Assembly: GCF_022346605.1 (NCBI RefSeq)
Contig: NZ_JAKRNT010000001.1
Span: 1-64,000, forward strand
Length of the DNA: 64,000 nucleotides
Direction: 5' to 3'
Source: Sporosarcina sp. ACRSL
GTDB lineage: Bacteria; Bacillota; Bacilli; Bacillales_A; Planococcaceae
Part shown: positions 51,802-59,699 of the stretch, one piece after another
How positions within the stretch are numbered: the stretch's first letter is position 1
How the letters are laid out: every line of letters begins with the position of its first letter
Translations under genes and position numbers: made by a program
The notes under the pieces: model-generated
Told to the model about the DNA's origin: nothing
Databases searched by the model: none
What the model saw: the letters and a program-made list of their open reading frames with translations, nothing else

Positions 51802-52371
51802 GTGATCAATAACCTACAAAGCGAAAGAATCACTCTTCGAGAAATGGAAGAAAAAGATTGGATAGATGTTCATAAATATGCCTCACAAGAAAAGGTTTGT
51901 CAGTACCAGCCTTGGGGACCCAATACAGAGCAACAATCCAAGGATTTCGTGAAACAAGTTCTCATAGATGCAAAAAAAGAACCGAGGAGCCGATTTGTCT
52001 TCGCAATCATTGTTAGAGAAAGCGGAGATATGATTGGTGCTGGTGAGATAACTATTCGAGACTATTCCAATAAAGTCGGTGAGATCGCATACATAGTGAA
52101 TCCTCAATATTGGGGGAAGGGATTTGCGACAGAAGTAGCGAAATTATTAATAGCATACGGCTTTAATGATTTACGTCTACATCGCATTTTTGCGACTTGT
52201 GACCCGAGAAATATTGGTTCATCAAAAGTATTAGAGAAGGTGGGAATGAGTAAGGAAGGGAGGATACGTGAGAATTTATTACTAAAAGACGGTTGGCGTG
52301 ATTCTCTCTTATACAGCATTTTAGAACATGAGTGGGGAAAAACCGGACAAGGAGGTATAGAGATTGGTTGA
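51802..52371 (+). CDS. GNAT acetyltransferase, RimJ/RimL type
   Basis: A 189-residue acetyltransferase of the RimJ/RimL group: SERITLREMEEKDW start, IAYIVNPQYWGKGFATEVAK with the acetyl-CoA loop QYWGKGFATE, NDLRLHRIFATCDPRNIGSS and VLEKVGMSKEG. GTG 51802 has GGGGGGAGC upstream. It overlaps the DJ-1 gene by 8 bp. Relatives modify ribosomal proteins or small amines; specificity unknown. Confidence 0.88.
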   Translation: MINNLQSERITLREMEEKDWIDVHKYASQEKVCQYQPWGPNTEQQSKDFVKQVLIDAKKEPRSRFVFAIIVRESGDMIGAGEITIRDYSNKVGEIAYIVNPQYWGKGFATEVAKLLIAYGFNDLRLHRIFATCDPRNIGSSKVLEKVGMSKEGRIRENLLLKDGWRDSLLYSILEHEWGKTGQGGIEIG

Positions 52372-52951
52372 AGCAAAATATACAGGTGTTTTGTTATATC
52401 CCCGATTTAGTGAATATGAACTTTCAGTGCTGCTGTCCGTATTACAACAAGGTGGAAAGCAAGTGGTCTATATCGGTTTAGATAGTGAAGTGGTAATAGG
52501 AGAAGCAGGATTACGTTGTGTACCCGAAACGACTATCTATGATTTTGATCTAGAAATGCTCGATAGTATTGTGTTACCTGGCGTCGATGATTTTGAACAC
52601 CTCGTTAACCACAAAGAGCTTTCTTCTTTTTTACGTAAGGTTAACGATGGAAGACGTTTAATTGGTGCGATTTCTAGTGCCCCATACTTCTTATCAATGA
52701 GTGGTGTTTTGGCCGACAAAAAGTATACGACGGGGTTAACTGCAGACCAAAGAGAGTTTTTAGGCACATTTATCGAAGAGAACTTTGTGGATACCAATGT
52801 AGTTGTAGACGATACCATTATTACAGCAAGGGGTTCAGCGTTTATTGAGTTCGCTTTCAGTTTTGGTGATTACATGAATATAACGTATCAAAAGGGATGG
52901 TACCAAACTATATTTACAAAGGGGAATACGCATGAAAAACTTTCGTTATGA
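52364..52951 (+). CDS. DJ-1/PfpI family protein with Ser at the nucleophile position
   Basis: A 195-residue protein of the DJ-1/PfpI superfamily: GVLLYPRFSEYELSVLLSVL, then VLPGVDDFE, then the nucleophile elbow IGAISSAPYFLSMSGVL. The usual Cys (A-I-C-x-x-P) is Ser104 here, so glyoxalase or protease chemistry is doubtful. TTG 52364 with AAGGAGG upstream lies inside the end of the GNAT gene. The 3' end overlaps the next gene by 20 bp, forming a compact three-gene unit. Confidence 0.83.
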   Translation: MVEAKYTGVLLYPRFSEYELSVLLSVLQQGGKQVVYIGLDSEVVIGEAGLRCVPETTIYDFDLEMLDSIVLPGVDDFEHLVNHKELSSFLRKVNDGRRLIGAISSAPYFLSMSGVLADKKYTTGLTADQREFLGTFIEENFVDTNVVVDDTIITARGSAFIEFAFSFGDYMNITYQKGWYQTIFTKGNTHEKLSL

Positions 52952-53423
52952 AATAGTGGAGATACCTGCATATCGTGCAATCGGCTTAAAATGGGACGGC
53001 CCGTACTCAGAAGTAAGTACGTTGAAAAACATTATTATGGGCATGAGCAATAGAGTAGAGGAGTTAGAATATGCAATCAATCCAAAAATGCAATTAGGAC
53101 TGTCCTATCACCTAAGGCCTGATGGGTTTGTTCATTATTCTGTATATGAGGTAAGCGAAGAACAACAGCTCCCTGAGGGAATGATTGAAATTAATGTACC
53201 TAAAATGACGTATGTAATGATTCATCATGAAAAAGATCAAAACATTGGACAGTCGTATGACAACATCTTTCAATGGCTGCAGGAAAGTGACTATGAACTG
53301 TATAGGGAGCCTAATGTTGAATATTACGATCGTTTGCCGATCAAACACGAAAGATACCCGTATGATCGAGATGTTAATAAACCTCATTTTGACATCTTAA
53401 TCCCGATAAGCAAGAGAGCGTAA
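52932..53423 (+). CDS. GyrI-like small-molecule-binding protein (AraC effector-binding domain)
   Basis: A 163-residue stand-alone effector-binding domain of the GyrI/BmrR/SbmC fold: YEIVEIPAYRAIGLKWDGPY at the start, LGLSYHLRPDGFVHYSVYEV, and the final strand PHFDILIPIS. Such proteins bind hydrophobic drugs or other amphiphiles and may hydrolyse or sequester them. ATG 52932 has AAAGGGGAA upstream within the DJ-1 gene. Confidence 0.82.
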   Translation: MKNFRYEIVEIPAYRAIGLKWDGPYSEVSTLKNIIMGMSNRVEELEYAINPKMQLGLSYHLRPDGFVHYSVYEVSEEQQLPEGMIEINVPKMTYVMIHHEKDQNIGQSYDNIFQWLQESDYELYREPNVEYYDRLPIKHERYPYDRDVNKPHFDILIPISKRA

Positions 53424-53428
53424 TTGAG

Positions 53429-53890
53429 GTGATTTACATCAAAAGAACAGCGTTGGCAGTGATCATCGTTTCACTCGTAACCGTTTCGGGATTTTTTCTT
53501 TTCAAGAAAAATGAAGCAGAAACACTAATCCTAAAGTCTATCGAATATCAAAAATCACATAAGTGGGATGAATATGTGGAGCTCCACAATTTCGATTCAG
53601 AAGACAAGGAGCATTTGTTATCATTTTTAAAAGACAGTGAAAATCAAGCTAGCAAGGAAGGGATTCATGAGATTCAGGACATCAAACTGGTAGGCATGGA
53701 ATTGACGAGTGATCCAGAGTTTTGGTCTAAAGGCGACTACGTGTATGATGTGTTGTTGGATATGAAAGTGCTTACTCCTTCCGATATCTATATGAATGGT
53801 ATTTCACGTCATATTTTTGTTTTAAACAAGACAAGCGACGGTCTAAAAATCGAAACCGTCTATTTGGATAGATTGTATGAGCATAAATAA
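53429..53890 (+). CDS. Hypothetical membrane-anchored protein
   Basis: A protein of 153 residues with an N-terminal membrane anchor (about 7-25, LAVIIVSLVTVSGFFLF) and an extracellular alpha/beta-looking domain rich in charged residues; no lipobox. I do not recognise the family. The start is odd: GTG 53429 lies within the best ribosome binding site (GAGGTGATT), which is well placed instead for the ATC at 53438. So initiation is either weak at GTG or uses a rare codon. The end overlaps the spacer before the MazG-like gene. Confidence 0.6.
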   Translation: MIYIKRTALAVIIVSLVTVSGFFLFKKNEAETLILKSIEYQKSHKWDEYVELHNFDSEDKEHLLSFLKDSENQASKEGIHEIQDIKLVGMELTSDPEFWSKGDYVYDVLLDMKVLTPSDIYMNGISRHIFVLNKTSDGLKIETVYLDRLYEHK

Positions 53891-53912
53891 TAAGCATTGT
53901 GAGGACGTATTA

Positions 53913-54248
53913 ATGGACCCATTAACATTTCAAGCCTATCAAAGTTATTTAGCAGTAAAATACAAAGAAGGTCGCACGTCATCGGGATTGTTTATGAAAC
54001 TAGTGGAAGAAGTAGGTGAAGTGGCAGAGGTCCTAAACCAGTTAGAAGGCCGAAAATCAAGTACATCGAATACTTCGCTAGAACAAGAGTTAGTTGACGT
54101 CATACATTACGCAGTAGCCATTGCCAGTATCAATGAAATTGATTTAACAAAAGCCATTATCGAAAAAGACAAGCAAGCTGCGATTAAATATAATCAATCT
54201 CCCAATTTAGGAGAGTTTTTAGTTATACAAAATAAACTAGAAAAATGA
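53913..54248 (+). CDS. MazG-like nucleotide pyrophosphohydrolase
   Basis: A 111-residue all-helical protein of the MazG/MazG-like NTP-PPase group. The metal-binding motif E-x-x-E-x12-28-E-x-x-D is seen in LVEEVGEVAEVLNQLEG and SLEQELVDVIHYAVAIA. It likely hydrolyses (d)NTPs to monophosphates. ATG 53913 with GTGAGGA upstream is better supported than the earlier in-frame ATG (53877) inside the previous gene. Confidence 0.84.
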   Translation: MDPLTFQAYQSYLAVKYKEGRTSSGLFMKLVEEVGEVAEVLNQLEGRKSSTSNTSLEQELVDVIHYAVAIASINEIDLTKAIIEKDKQAAIKYNQSPNLGEFLVIQNKLEK

Positions 54249-54355
54249 CGTTCCGCAGGAAAGATTAAAACTCTTCTTTTCGAGATTATATGGTGGCGTG
54301 AAAATAGGGTGGAGGAAGAGGAACATCAGTATTGAATTGATTGGGGGGAGGATAG

Positions 54356-54877
54356 ATGGAAATTTTAATTGAGAAGTTAAAGGACACAGATGAGAAGGAC
54401 TTATATACATTTGAACTTGAAAATAGAATCTTTTTCGAGGAAATGGTACCAACTCGTGGAGATGACTATTATAACCCAGACGTATTTAAAAATAGGCATA
54501 AAACCTTACTAGTAGAACAAGCTGATGGAATTTCGTTGTTCTATCTTATTAAAGATAAAAACGATTGCATCCTTGGCAGAATCAATTTGATAGATATTGA
54601 TCTGTCCCAAAAAATCGGTCATCTGGGATATAGAGTTGGACAACACCATACTGGAAAAGGCGTTGCTAAAAAAGCATTGAAATTGTTATTAGGAACAATG
54701 ACAGAGTTAGGTATAAATCAAGTTAAGGCGAAAACAACAACCAATAATATAGCATCTCAAAAAGTGTTAGAGAAAAACGGATTTAAGCACACGGAAACCA
54801 GTGATGAAGAATTTGAAATGAATGGTAAGAAGTGTAGATTTGTTAATTATACATGGACAAATAAATTATCATATTAA
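54356..54877 (+). CDS. GNAT acetyltransferase, RimJ/RimL type
   Basis: A 173-residue acetyltransferase: RINLIDIDLSQKIGHLGYRV, acetyl-CoA loop QHHTGKGVAKKALK, and NNIASQKVLEKNGFKHTE. Most similar in layout to the RimJ/RimL group, like the one at 51.8 kb but with more divergence. GGGGGGAGG precedes ATG 54356. Substrate unknown. Confidence 0.85.
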   Translation: MEILIEKLKDTDEKDLYTFELENRIFFEEMVPTRGDDYYNPDVFKNRHKTLLVEQADGISLFYLIKDKNDCILGRINLIDIDLSQKIGHLGYRVGQHHTGKGVAKKALKLLLGTMTELGINQVKAKTTTNNIASQKVLEKNGFKHTETSDEEFEMNGKKCRFVNYTWTNKLSY

Positions 54878-54967
54878 TCAACGAAAGAGAAGCAATAACG
54901 GTAGAGTCCTTTTTTCATGATTTGCGGAAGTCGGTAAGTCGATTCCAGTAAAGGCGGTTGAAATTAA

Positions 54968-55894
54968 ATGAAACCAACAGTCCAAATACCTGTAACTCCC
55001 TTAGCTAATCTGCATGAAGAGCTTAAACAAGCGACTCCGCTTTCAATCGCAATCGGCCATCATAACGATATCTTTGTATTGCTGGCGAAAGAGCAGCCGC
55101 CTTTAATCAACGGCAGTTTCCCTGCGACGGTTACAGAAGAAAGCTACAGTTACCAAGTCATCCATCTGAAGGACGGGCAGAAGACGGTGCTGCATTTGCC
55201 AGAAGAGACATGGAATTATCATTACATACTGCCGATTGACGACGAGCATATAATGCTGGTATGTGCGCGGTCGTATTACCATAATGCGGAGAACATTGAA
55301 GAAAACGCACGTGTGTATGATAAGAATGGGCATTTGATCCGATCATTTTGTTTAGGCGATGGGATTGAGCATGTGTACGTGACAAAGAACCAGGAGATTT
55401 GGACAGGGTATTTTGACGAAGGTGTTATTGGTAATTATGGCTGGGAAGAGCCGATTGGCCGCAGCGGGCTCGTTGGCTGGGATGCATTTGGCCATAAGTT
55501 AGATTCGCTAGAAGAGGACAAGGAATATTCCATTTTTGAGTGTTTGGCGCTAAATAGTGACGCGGACGGAAGGATTTGGTTTTATTTCAGTATTGATTCG
55601 AAGATTGGTGTACGAAAAGAAGGGCGGACAGTCTATTATTCACTTGAAGGTATGGGTTTTCAGTCGTTTGCGGTAGACGGGGAGACGGTCGTTGGGTATC
55701 AGGGTAGATGGGGACGGCGGTTCCTTTTTGAGTTGCAACTTGAAGGCGATGAATTTAAGATTGTCCAGAACATCGAGCTGATAAAGCCGAATGGTTTGCC
55801 TGTCGAACCGCAATTAGTTAACAACCGGGAGAATATGCTGCTGTTTTTGGACGATGATGAACTGTATATGTATGAAGTTAAATCGGAAGCTTGA
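54968..55894 (+). CDS. Hypothetical protein, possible beta-propeller
   Basis: A 308-residue soluble protein without a signal peptide. It contains successive beta-rich units with D/N-G turns and aromatic ends (VYDKNGHLIRSFCLGDGIEH, VTKNQEIWTGYFDEGV, ALNSDADGRIWFYFSIDSKI), suggesting a WD40/YVTN-like propeller. Similar Bacillales proteins are annotated as hypothetical. AAAGGCGG precedes ATG 54968. Its base composition looks closer to the core genome than that of the preceding genes. Confidence 0.72.
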   Translation: MKPTVQIPVTPLANLHEELKQATPLSIAIGHHNDIFVLLAKEQPPLINGSFPATVTEESYSYQVIHLKDGQKTVLHLPEETWNYHYILPIDDEHIMLVCARSYYHNAENIEENARVYDKNGHLIRSFCLGDGIEHVYVTKNQEIWTGYFDEGVIGNYGWEEPIGRSGLVGWDAFGHKLDSLEEDKEYSIFECLALNSDADGRIWFYFSIDSKIGVRKEGRTVYYSLEGMGFQSFAVDGETVVGYQGRWGRRFLFELQLEGDEFKIVQNIELIKPNGLPVEPQLVNNRENMLLFLDDDELYMYEVKSEA

Positions 55895-55908
55895 AAAAAG
55901 TAATACTA

Positions 55909-55946
55909 AAAAGGCAAGAATAGATATTTTATCAATACTTGCCTTT
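55909..55946. terminator. Bidirectional terminator at 55.9 kb
   Basis: AAAGGCAAG..CTTGCCTTT stem between converging genes, with an inner AGATATTTTATC pairing. Confidence 0.7.
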
Positions 55947-55958
55947 CAGTAGATAGAT

Positions 55959-56525
55959 TTACTTAATAAATATCTCTATCTCATCCTTATTTTCTTCCAC
56001 TAATTGATCCAATACCTGATTTCCTTTTGCATTATATTCATTAATATCAAAGTCTTCATCGTAAAGCATTGGTTCGCCTATCATTTTGTCCACATAGGCA
56101 AGTAGATAAACACCTGACTCGCGGTATGCTAGGGTATGCTTTACAAAATACTCACTTGGCTCCATTCCCAGCTTTTTAGCTTGGGATTCATTTAAATTTC
56201 GAATATTTTTTGCCGTTTCGGAATCATCGTCTTCAGGCGGATAAAAATCACGAATTGAACTCTCGGAGGCCTGTACTTCCTGAAGCTTCTCAGAGACATC
56301 AAGCTTCATTCTCATCACTTCTTGTTCGACTAATTTTGCTTTGATCATTCCATCAAGACTATCTAGAATTTTATCGTCAGGATATAAAAAACGCAGTTCA
56401 CCGACCGTTATTTCTTCTCCTCGAACAATGGCTGCAACATCTTCATCATCATATTTTGAAATGGAATTACATCCGGCTAAAAGAATCAAACAGCTAAGAA
56501 ACAAAACACCTGCAAACTTCCTCAT
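55959..56525 (-). CDS. Lipoprotein with SurA/PrsA-like N-terminal region
   Basis: A 188-residue lipoprotein: signal peptide MRKFAGVLFLSCLILLAGC with lipobox LLAGC, then VAAIVRGEEITVGELRFLYP, a motif seen in the chaperone part of SurA/PrsA-type proteins, and a helical rest. The catalytic parvulin domain is missing, so it could be a chaperone-like remnant or an unrelated anchor. ATG 56525 follows AAAGGGGTGGAG; the earlier ATG (56555) has no site. It lies in an operon with the upstream methyltransferase gene. Confidence 0.72.
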   Translation of the reverse strand: MRKFAGVLFLSCLILLAGCNSISKYDDEDVAAIVRGEEITVGELRFLYPDDKILDSLDGMIKAKLVEQEVMRMKLDVSEKLQEVQASESSIRDFYPPEDDDSETAKNIRNLNESQAKKLGMEPSEYFVKHTLAYRESGVYLLAYVDKMIGEPMLYDEDFDINEYNAKGNQVLDQLVEENKDEIEIFIK

Positions 56526-56555
56526 TGACTCCACCCCTTTTAGAACATTCCCCAT

Positions 56556-57512
56556 TTATACACAAACAACTACTTGTCGTTTAAACGTCCCCTTTTTCGC
56601 TACACAACGATCAATAATCTTAAATCCCGCTTCTGCAATCATATGATCCAATGGCGCAATCGTCACGACAACCAATCTCGACGTAATCCGTCTAGCATTT
56701 TTCAAAATGTCTAGTTGTCCTTCATCGGTAATATGTGTAAATAGATTATAAGGCATGTCGATAATCGCCGCATCATATGTATCTGTCACTTCGGCAATAG
56801 GCCCTTTTACAACTTCCCCCTCCAACCCGAAATGAGCGAGGTTCTTCCGGGAGCCAAGACAGACAAGAGGGTTGATATCTCTGCCGACGATGTCGATTCC
56901 CATTGAGCGTGCCTCTACCAAAACAGTTCCGATTCCGCAGCACGGATCGATTGCGCGAACCCCTTCTGGATGCGGAACAGCAATATTAGTGACGGCTCTA
57001 GCAACTCGTGTGCTCAGTGCAGTGGAATACATATGCGGTTTTTTCATATGATAGCGCCAAATCGGTTCGCTTTCCTGAAGAATTCCAAAATGCCATATCC
57101 CTTCTAGCAAGACGATTCCAAAGTTCACTTCGGGCTCCAGTAATTCTGCTTCCCCTTGAATCGCTTCACCGATTTGCCGCACCATGCTGCGCCTTTCTGG
57201 TTGGCGTAGTTTAGCAGTCGTATCGAGGGCTATCGAGTTTAGGCAAGTCACCTTAAATGTTTTATGGGTTACAAATTCAGCTGCTTGCCTTATTAATTCG
57301 TCTATATCGTTTCCGGAAAACAGAACTTCGAGACGCTCCTTCATGAATGGGCTTCTGCTCGGATCGATTTTTACGTTGCTTCTGATGACGTTTGACGGAC
57401 TGTCATACCCGAAAAAAGCTCTCATTTCCAAACGACAAAGATCATGCTCGTCCATTTGCCGGACGTATGTGTAGATGAATTCCTGAGTTTCCACTTCGAA
57501 TGCGTGCTTCAA
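56556..57512 (-). CDS. SAM-dependent RNA methyltransferase-like protein (TRM11/Trm14 type)
   Basis: A 318-residue methyltransferase. The N-terminal half has a THUMP-like arrangement (FIYTYVRQMDEHDLCRLEMRAFFGYD) and a predicted ferredoxin-like fold. The Rossmann half shows IDPCCGIGTVLVEARSMG (SAM motif I), VGRDINPLV, and IIDMPYNLF, a DPPY-like N-methylation motif. It resembles archaeal/eukaryal Trm-G10-type enzymes that make N2-methylguanosine in tRNA; the target is an inference. TTG 57512 overlaps the previous gene's stop (TTGA). Confidence 0.78.
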   Translation of the reverse strand: MKHAFEVETQEFIYTYVRQMDEHDLCRLEMRAFFGYDSPSNVIRSNVKIDPSRSPFMKERLEVLFSGNDIDELIRQAAEFVTHKTFKVTCLNSIALDTTAKLRQPERRSMVRQIGEAIQGEAELLEPEVNFGIVLLEGIWHFGILQESEPIWRYHMKKPHMYSTALSTRVARAVTNIAVPHPEGVRAIDPCCGIGTVLVEARSMGIDIVGRDINPLVCLGSRKNLAHFGLEGEVVKGPIAEVTDTYDAAIIDMPYNLFTHITDEGQLDILKNARRITSRLVVVTIAPLDHMIAEAGFKIIDRCVAKKGTFKRQVVVCV

Positions 57513-58075
57513 TTTGCTGCCTCAATCGCTTCAAGCAATTTGAAGATGAATTGATAGGCAAGATCTATTGTATCTGTTAAAGGCATTTCTTTTTGGAAAC
57601 CTTCCAAGTTATCGAGCGGTACATTGATGTCCCATAGACCGTCCTTGTCGGAAAACATCGCACTAAATGTTTTCGAGCCGACGTTCGCTTCTACATAATC
57701 TTTCAGAAAAGATCCCCACTTCTTTTGCACTTTTAATCCGAATAGGATCGTGTGCGTCTCAAAAACATCATCCATTTCGAAGGCGATTCCATCGACGCCG
57801 ATCGTTTCGAAAGCATCCGATTCTACATACAAAAACTCTTCGGGATTTTTGGAGAAATAAGAGGCGGGCTTACTCATGAACGACTCGTTTTCTTCCTTAA
57901 TTACTTCCTCAGTCTCTTTTAAGCATCTTTCAATGACTGGGAAACTCCATTCTTTATCTTTAATATCCTTTTGATCAGTAATCAGTCCTTGTTTGACGGC
58001 GTATTCCTTCTCAATCGGGAAGAGGGGAACGGACGCATTTTCCGCCACTTGCTTTGCAATTTTCTCTTTCAACAT
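57509..58075 (-). CDS. Hypothetical protein upstream of the methyltransferase gene
   Basis: A 188-residue cytoplasmic protein I do not recognise. N-terminal part (LKEKIAKQVAENASVPLFPI) is basic and helical; the rest is acidic with strands (VDGIAFEMDDVFETHTILFG). ATG 58075 has AAAGGAGT seven bases upstream; GTG 58084 overlaps that site. It couples to the methyltransferase gene by a 4-bp overlap, so a shared pathway, perhaps RNA modification, is possible. Confidence 0.72.
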   Translation of the reverse strand: MLKEKIAKQVAENASVPLFPIEKEYAVKQGLITDQKDIKDKEWSFPVIERCLKETEEVIKEENESFMSKPASYFSKNPEEFLYVESDAFETIGVDGIAFEMDDVFETHTILFGLKVQKKWGSFLKDYVEANVGSKTFSAMFSDKDGLWDINVPLDNLEGFQKEMPLTDTIDLAYQFIFKLLEAIEAAN

Positions 58076-58160
58076 AAAAGACACTCCTTTTCATTCACCA
58101 GTATACCTCAATTCATGCTCCCCATGCCTGTTATTCATGAGTTGAAAATACCAGATTTCA

Positions 58161-58214
58161 TTGCAATTGAATGGTAAATTTATTATAATACAATGTATTG
58201 AATAAAAATACATT
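58161..58214 (+). promoter_or_regulatory. argH promoter with ArgR (ARG box)
   Basis: TTGCAA (58161-58166), 17 bp, TATAAT (58184-58189) form a strong promoter. The following site ATTGAATAAAAATACATT (58197-58214) matches the Bacillus ARG box CATGAATAAAAATKCAAK at 14 of 18 positions and overlaps the predicted start of transcription, as expected for arginine repression. Confidence 0.75.
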
Positions 58215-58231
58215 AGTGAGGTTGATTATAC

Positions 58232-59554
58232 ATGAAGCTTTGGGGAGGACGTTTTACAAGTCGTGCAGATGAAATAATGGAGCAGTTCAACACATCGCTA
58301 CCTGTTGATTATAGATTATACAAAGAAGATATCGCAGGGAGCTTGGCGCATGTAACGATGCTTGTCCACACAGATTTGCTGACACCTGAGGAAGGGGAAT
58401 TGCTCGTTCAAGGGCTGAAATCTATCGAGCATGATATCGACAGTGGCAAGCTTGTCATTGAAGGGGACTACGAGGATATCCACTCCTTCGTCGAGATGCA
58501 CTTGACGGAAAGAATCGGAGAAACGGGGAAGAAACTACATACCGCACGAAGCCGGAATGACCAAGTGGCGGTCGATATGCGACTGTATGCAAAGAATAAA
58601 GCGGTCGAAGTAATGGACGGGCTCCAGGGGCTGATCGATTCGTTGCATGCAAAAGCAAAAGCGAATAATGTCATCATGCCTGGCTACACACATTTGCAAC
58701 GTGCACAAGTCGTCACATTTGGACATCATTTAGGCGCTTATGAGCAAATGTTCAAGCGTGATAAAAAACGTATCGCCAATGCACTCGAGCTGCTCGATGA
58801 AAATCCGTTAGGCTGCGGTGCACTTGCCGGAACGACGCATGCGATTGATCGCGAGATTACGACGTCTCTATTAGGATTCTCGAAACCGGTCGATAATTTC
58901 CTCGACGGTGTGAGCGACAGGGATTATATGCTAGAACTCATGTCCGACTTCTCCATTATCATGATGCATATGAGCCGTTTAAGCGAAGAGCTCATTTTAT
59001 GGAGCAGCCAAGAATTCAAATTCATTACGATGGCAGATGCGTACTCGACAGGGAGCAGCATCATGCCGCAGAAAAAGAATCCGGATGCTGCGGAATTGAT
59101 TCGTGGGAAAACGGGGAGAGTGTACGGTTCCTTATTTGCTTTATTAACGACATTGAAAGGGTTGCCGCTTACGTATAACAAAGACATGCAGGAAGATAAA
59201 GAGCAGTTTTTCGACGCGCTCGACACAGTGTTGGATTGCATGGAAATCATGTCAAAAATGATCGATACATTACACGTGAATGCGGACAATATGAAAGCAG
59301 CGATTAAAGCCGGTTTCCTGAATGCAACGGAAGTGGCCGATTATTTAGTAGCGAAAGGCACACCGTTCCGCGATGCTCATGAAATCGTCGGGAAGATCAT
59401 CATTTATTGCGAAGCGGAGAAGAAGGCAATCGAAGATTTGACAGTAAAAGAACTGTCAACGTTCAGTGATAAGATTTCGGATGATATTTACGACTATATC
59501 GATTACGAAAACATTTTGACAAAAGGGAATAAGGGGTTAATGAAGGAAATTTGA
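58232..59554 (+). CDS. argH: Argininosuccinate lyase
   Basis: Last step of arginine synthesis, splitting argininosuccinate to arginine and fumarate. Fumarase/aspartase superfamily: LWGGRFTSRADEIMEQFN start, TARSRNDQVAVDMRL, GYTHLQRAQVVTFGHHL, and the signature GSSIMPQKKNPDAAELIRGK with the mobile-loop catalytic Ser. 440 residues, a little short at the C-terminus compared with the usual 455-460, with a complete core. The argG partner usually found upstream is absent. Regulated by an ARG box. GTGAGG precedes ATG 58232. Confidence 0.95.
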   Translation: MKLWGGRFTSRADEIMEQFNTSLPVDYRLYKEDIAGSLAHVTMLVHTDLLTPEEGELLVQGLKSIEHDIDSGKLVIEGDYEDIHSFVEMHLTERIGETGKKLHTARSRNDQVAVDMRLYAKNKAVEVMDGLQGLIDSLHAKAKANNVIMPGYTHLQRAQVVTFGHHLGAYEQMFKRDKKRIANALELLDENPLGCGALAGTTHAIDREITTSLLGFSKPVDNFLDGVSDRDYMLELMSDFSIIMMHMSRLSEELILWSSQEFKFITMADAYSTGSSIMPQKKNPDAAELIRGKTGRVYGSLFALLTTLKGLPLTYNKDMQEDKEQFFDALDTVLDCMEIMSKMIDTLHVNADNMKAAIKAGFLNATEVADYLVAKGTPFRDAHEIVGKIIIYCEAEKKAIEDLTVKELSTFSDKISDDIYDYIDYENILTKGNKGLMKEI

Positions 59555-59586
59555 GAATGAAGTTGGTGTGAATTTGTAAGGAATGC

Positions 59587-59628
59587 TTCCGCGCCCAAAG
59601 TGAGGCGTTCCGCGCCCAAAGCAAGGCT
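59587..59628. repeat. Two units of the 21-bp repeat (inverted relative to 2.7 kb)
   Basis: TTCCGCGCCCAAAGTGAGGC (from 59587) and TTCCGCGCCCAAAGCAAGGC (from 59608) are 21 bp apart. Their complement contains TTTGGGCGCGGAA, the same core as TTGGACGCAGAA at 2703-2778. They lie after argH; the remaining spacer up to the terminator holds no gene. Confidence 0.7.
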
Positions 59629-59668
59629 GACTGCTCTCAAAATAATTCATTCCAAGCAAATAACATTC

Positions 59669-59699
59669 TAAAGCCAGAGGAAAATGCCTCTGGCTTTCT
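59669..59699. terminator. Bidirectional terminator between argH and yndJ
   Basis: AAAGCCAGAGG..CCTCTGGCTTT, 11-bp perfect stem between converging genes, flanked by A- and T-rich sequence. Confidence 0.88.
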
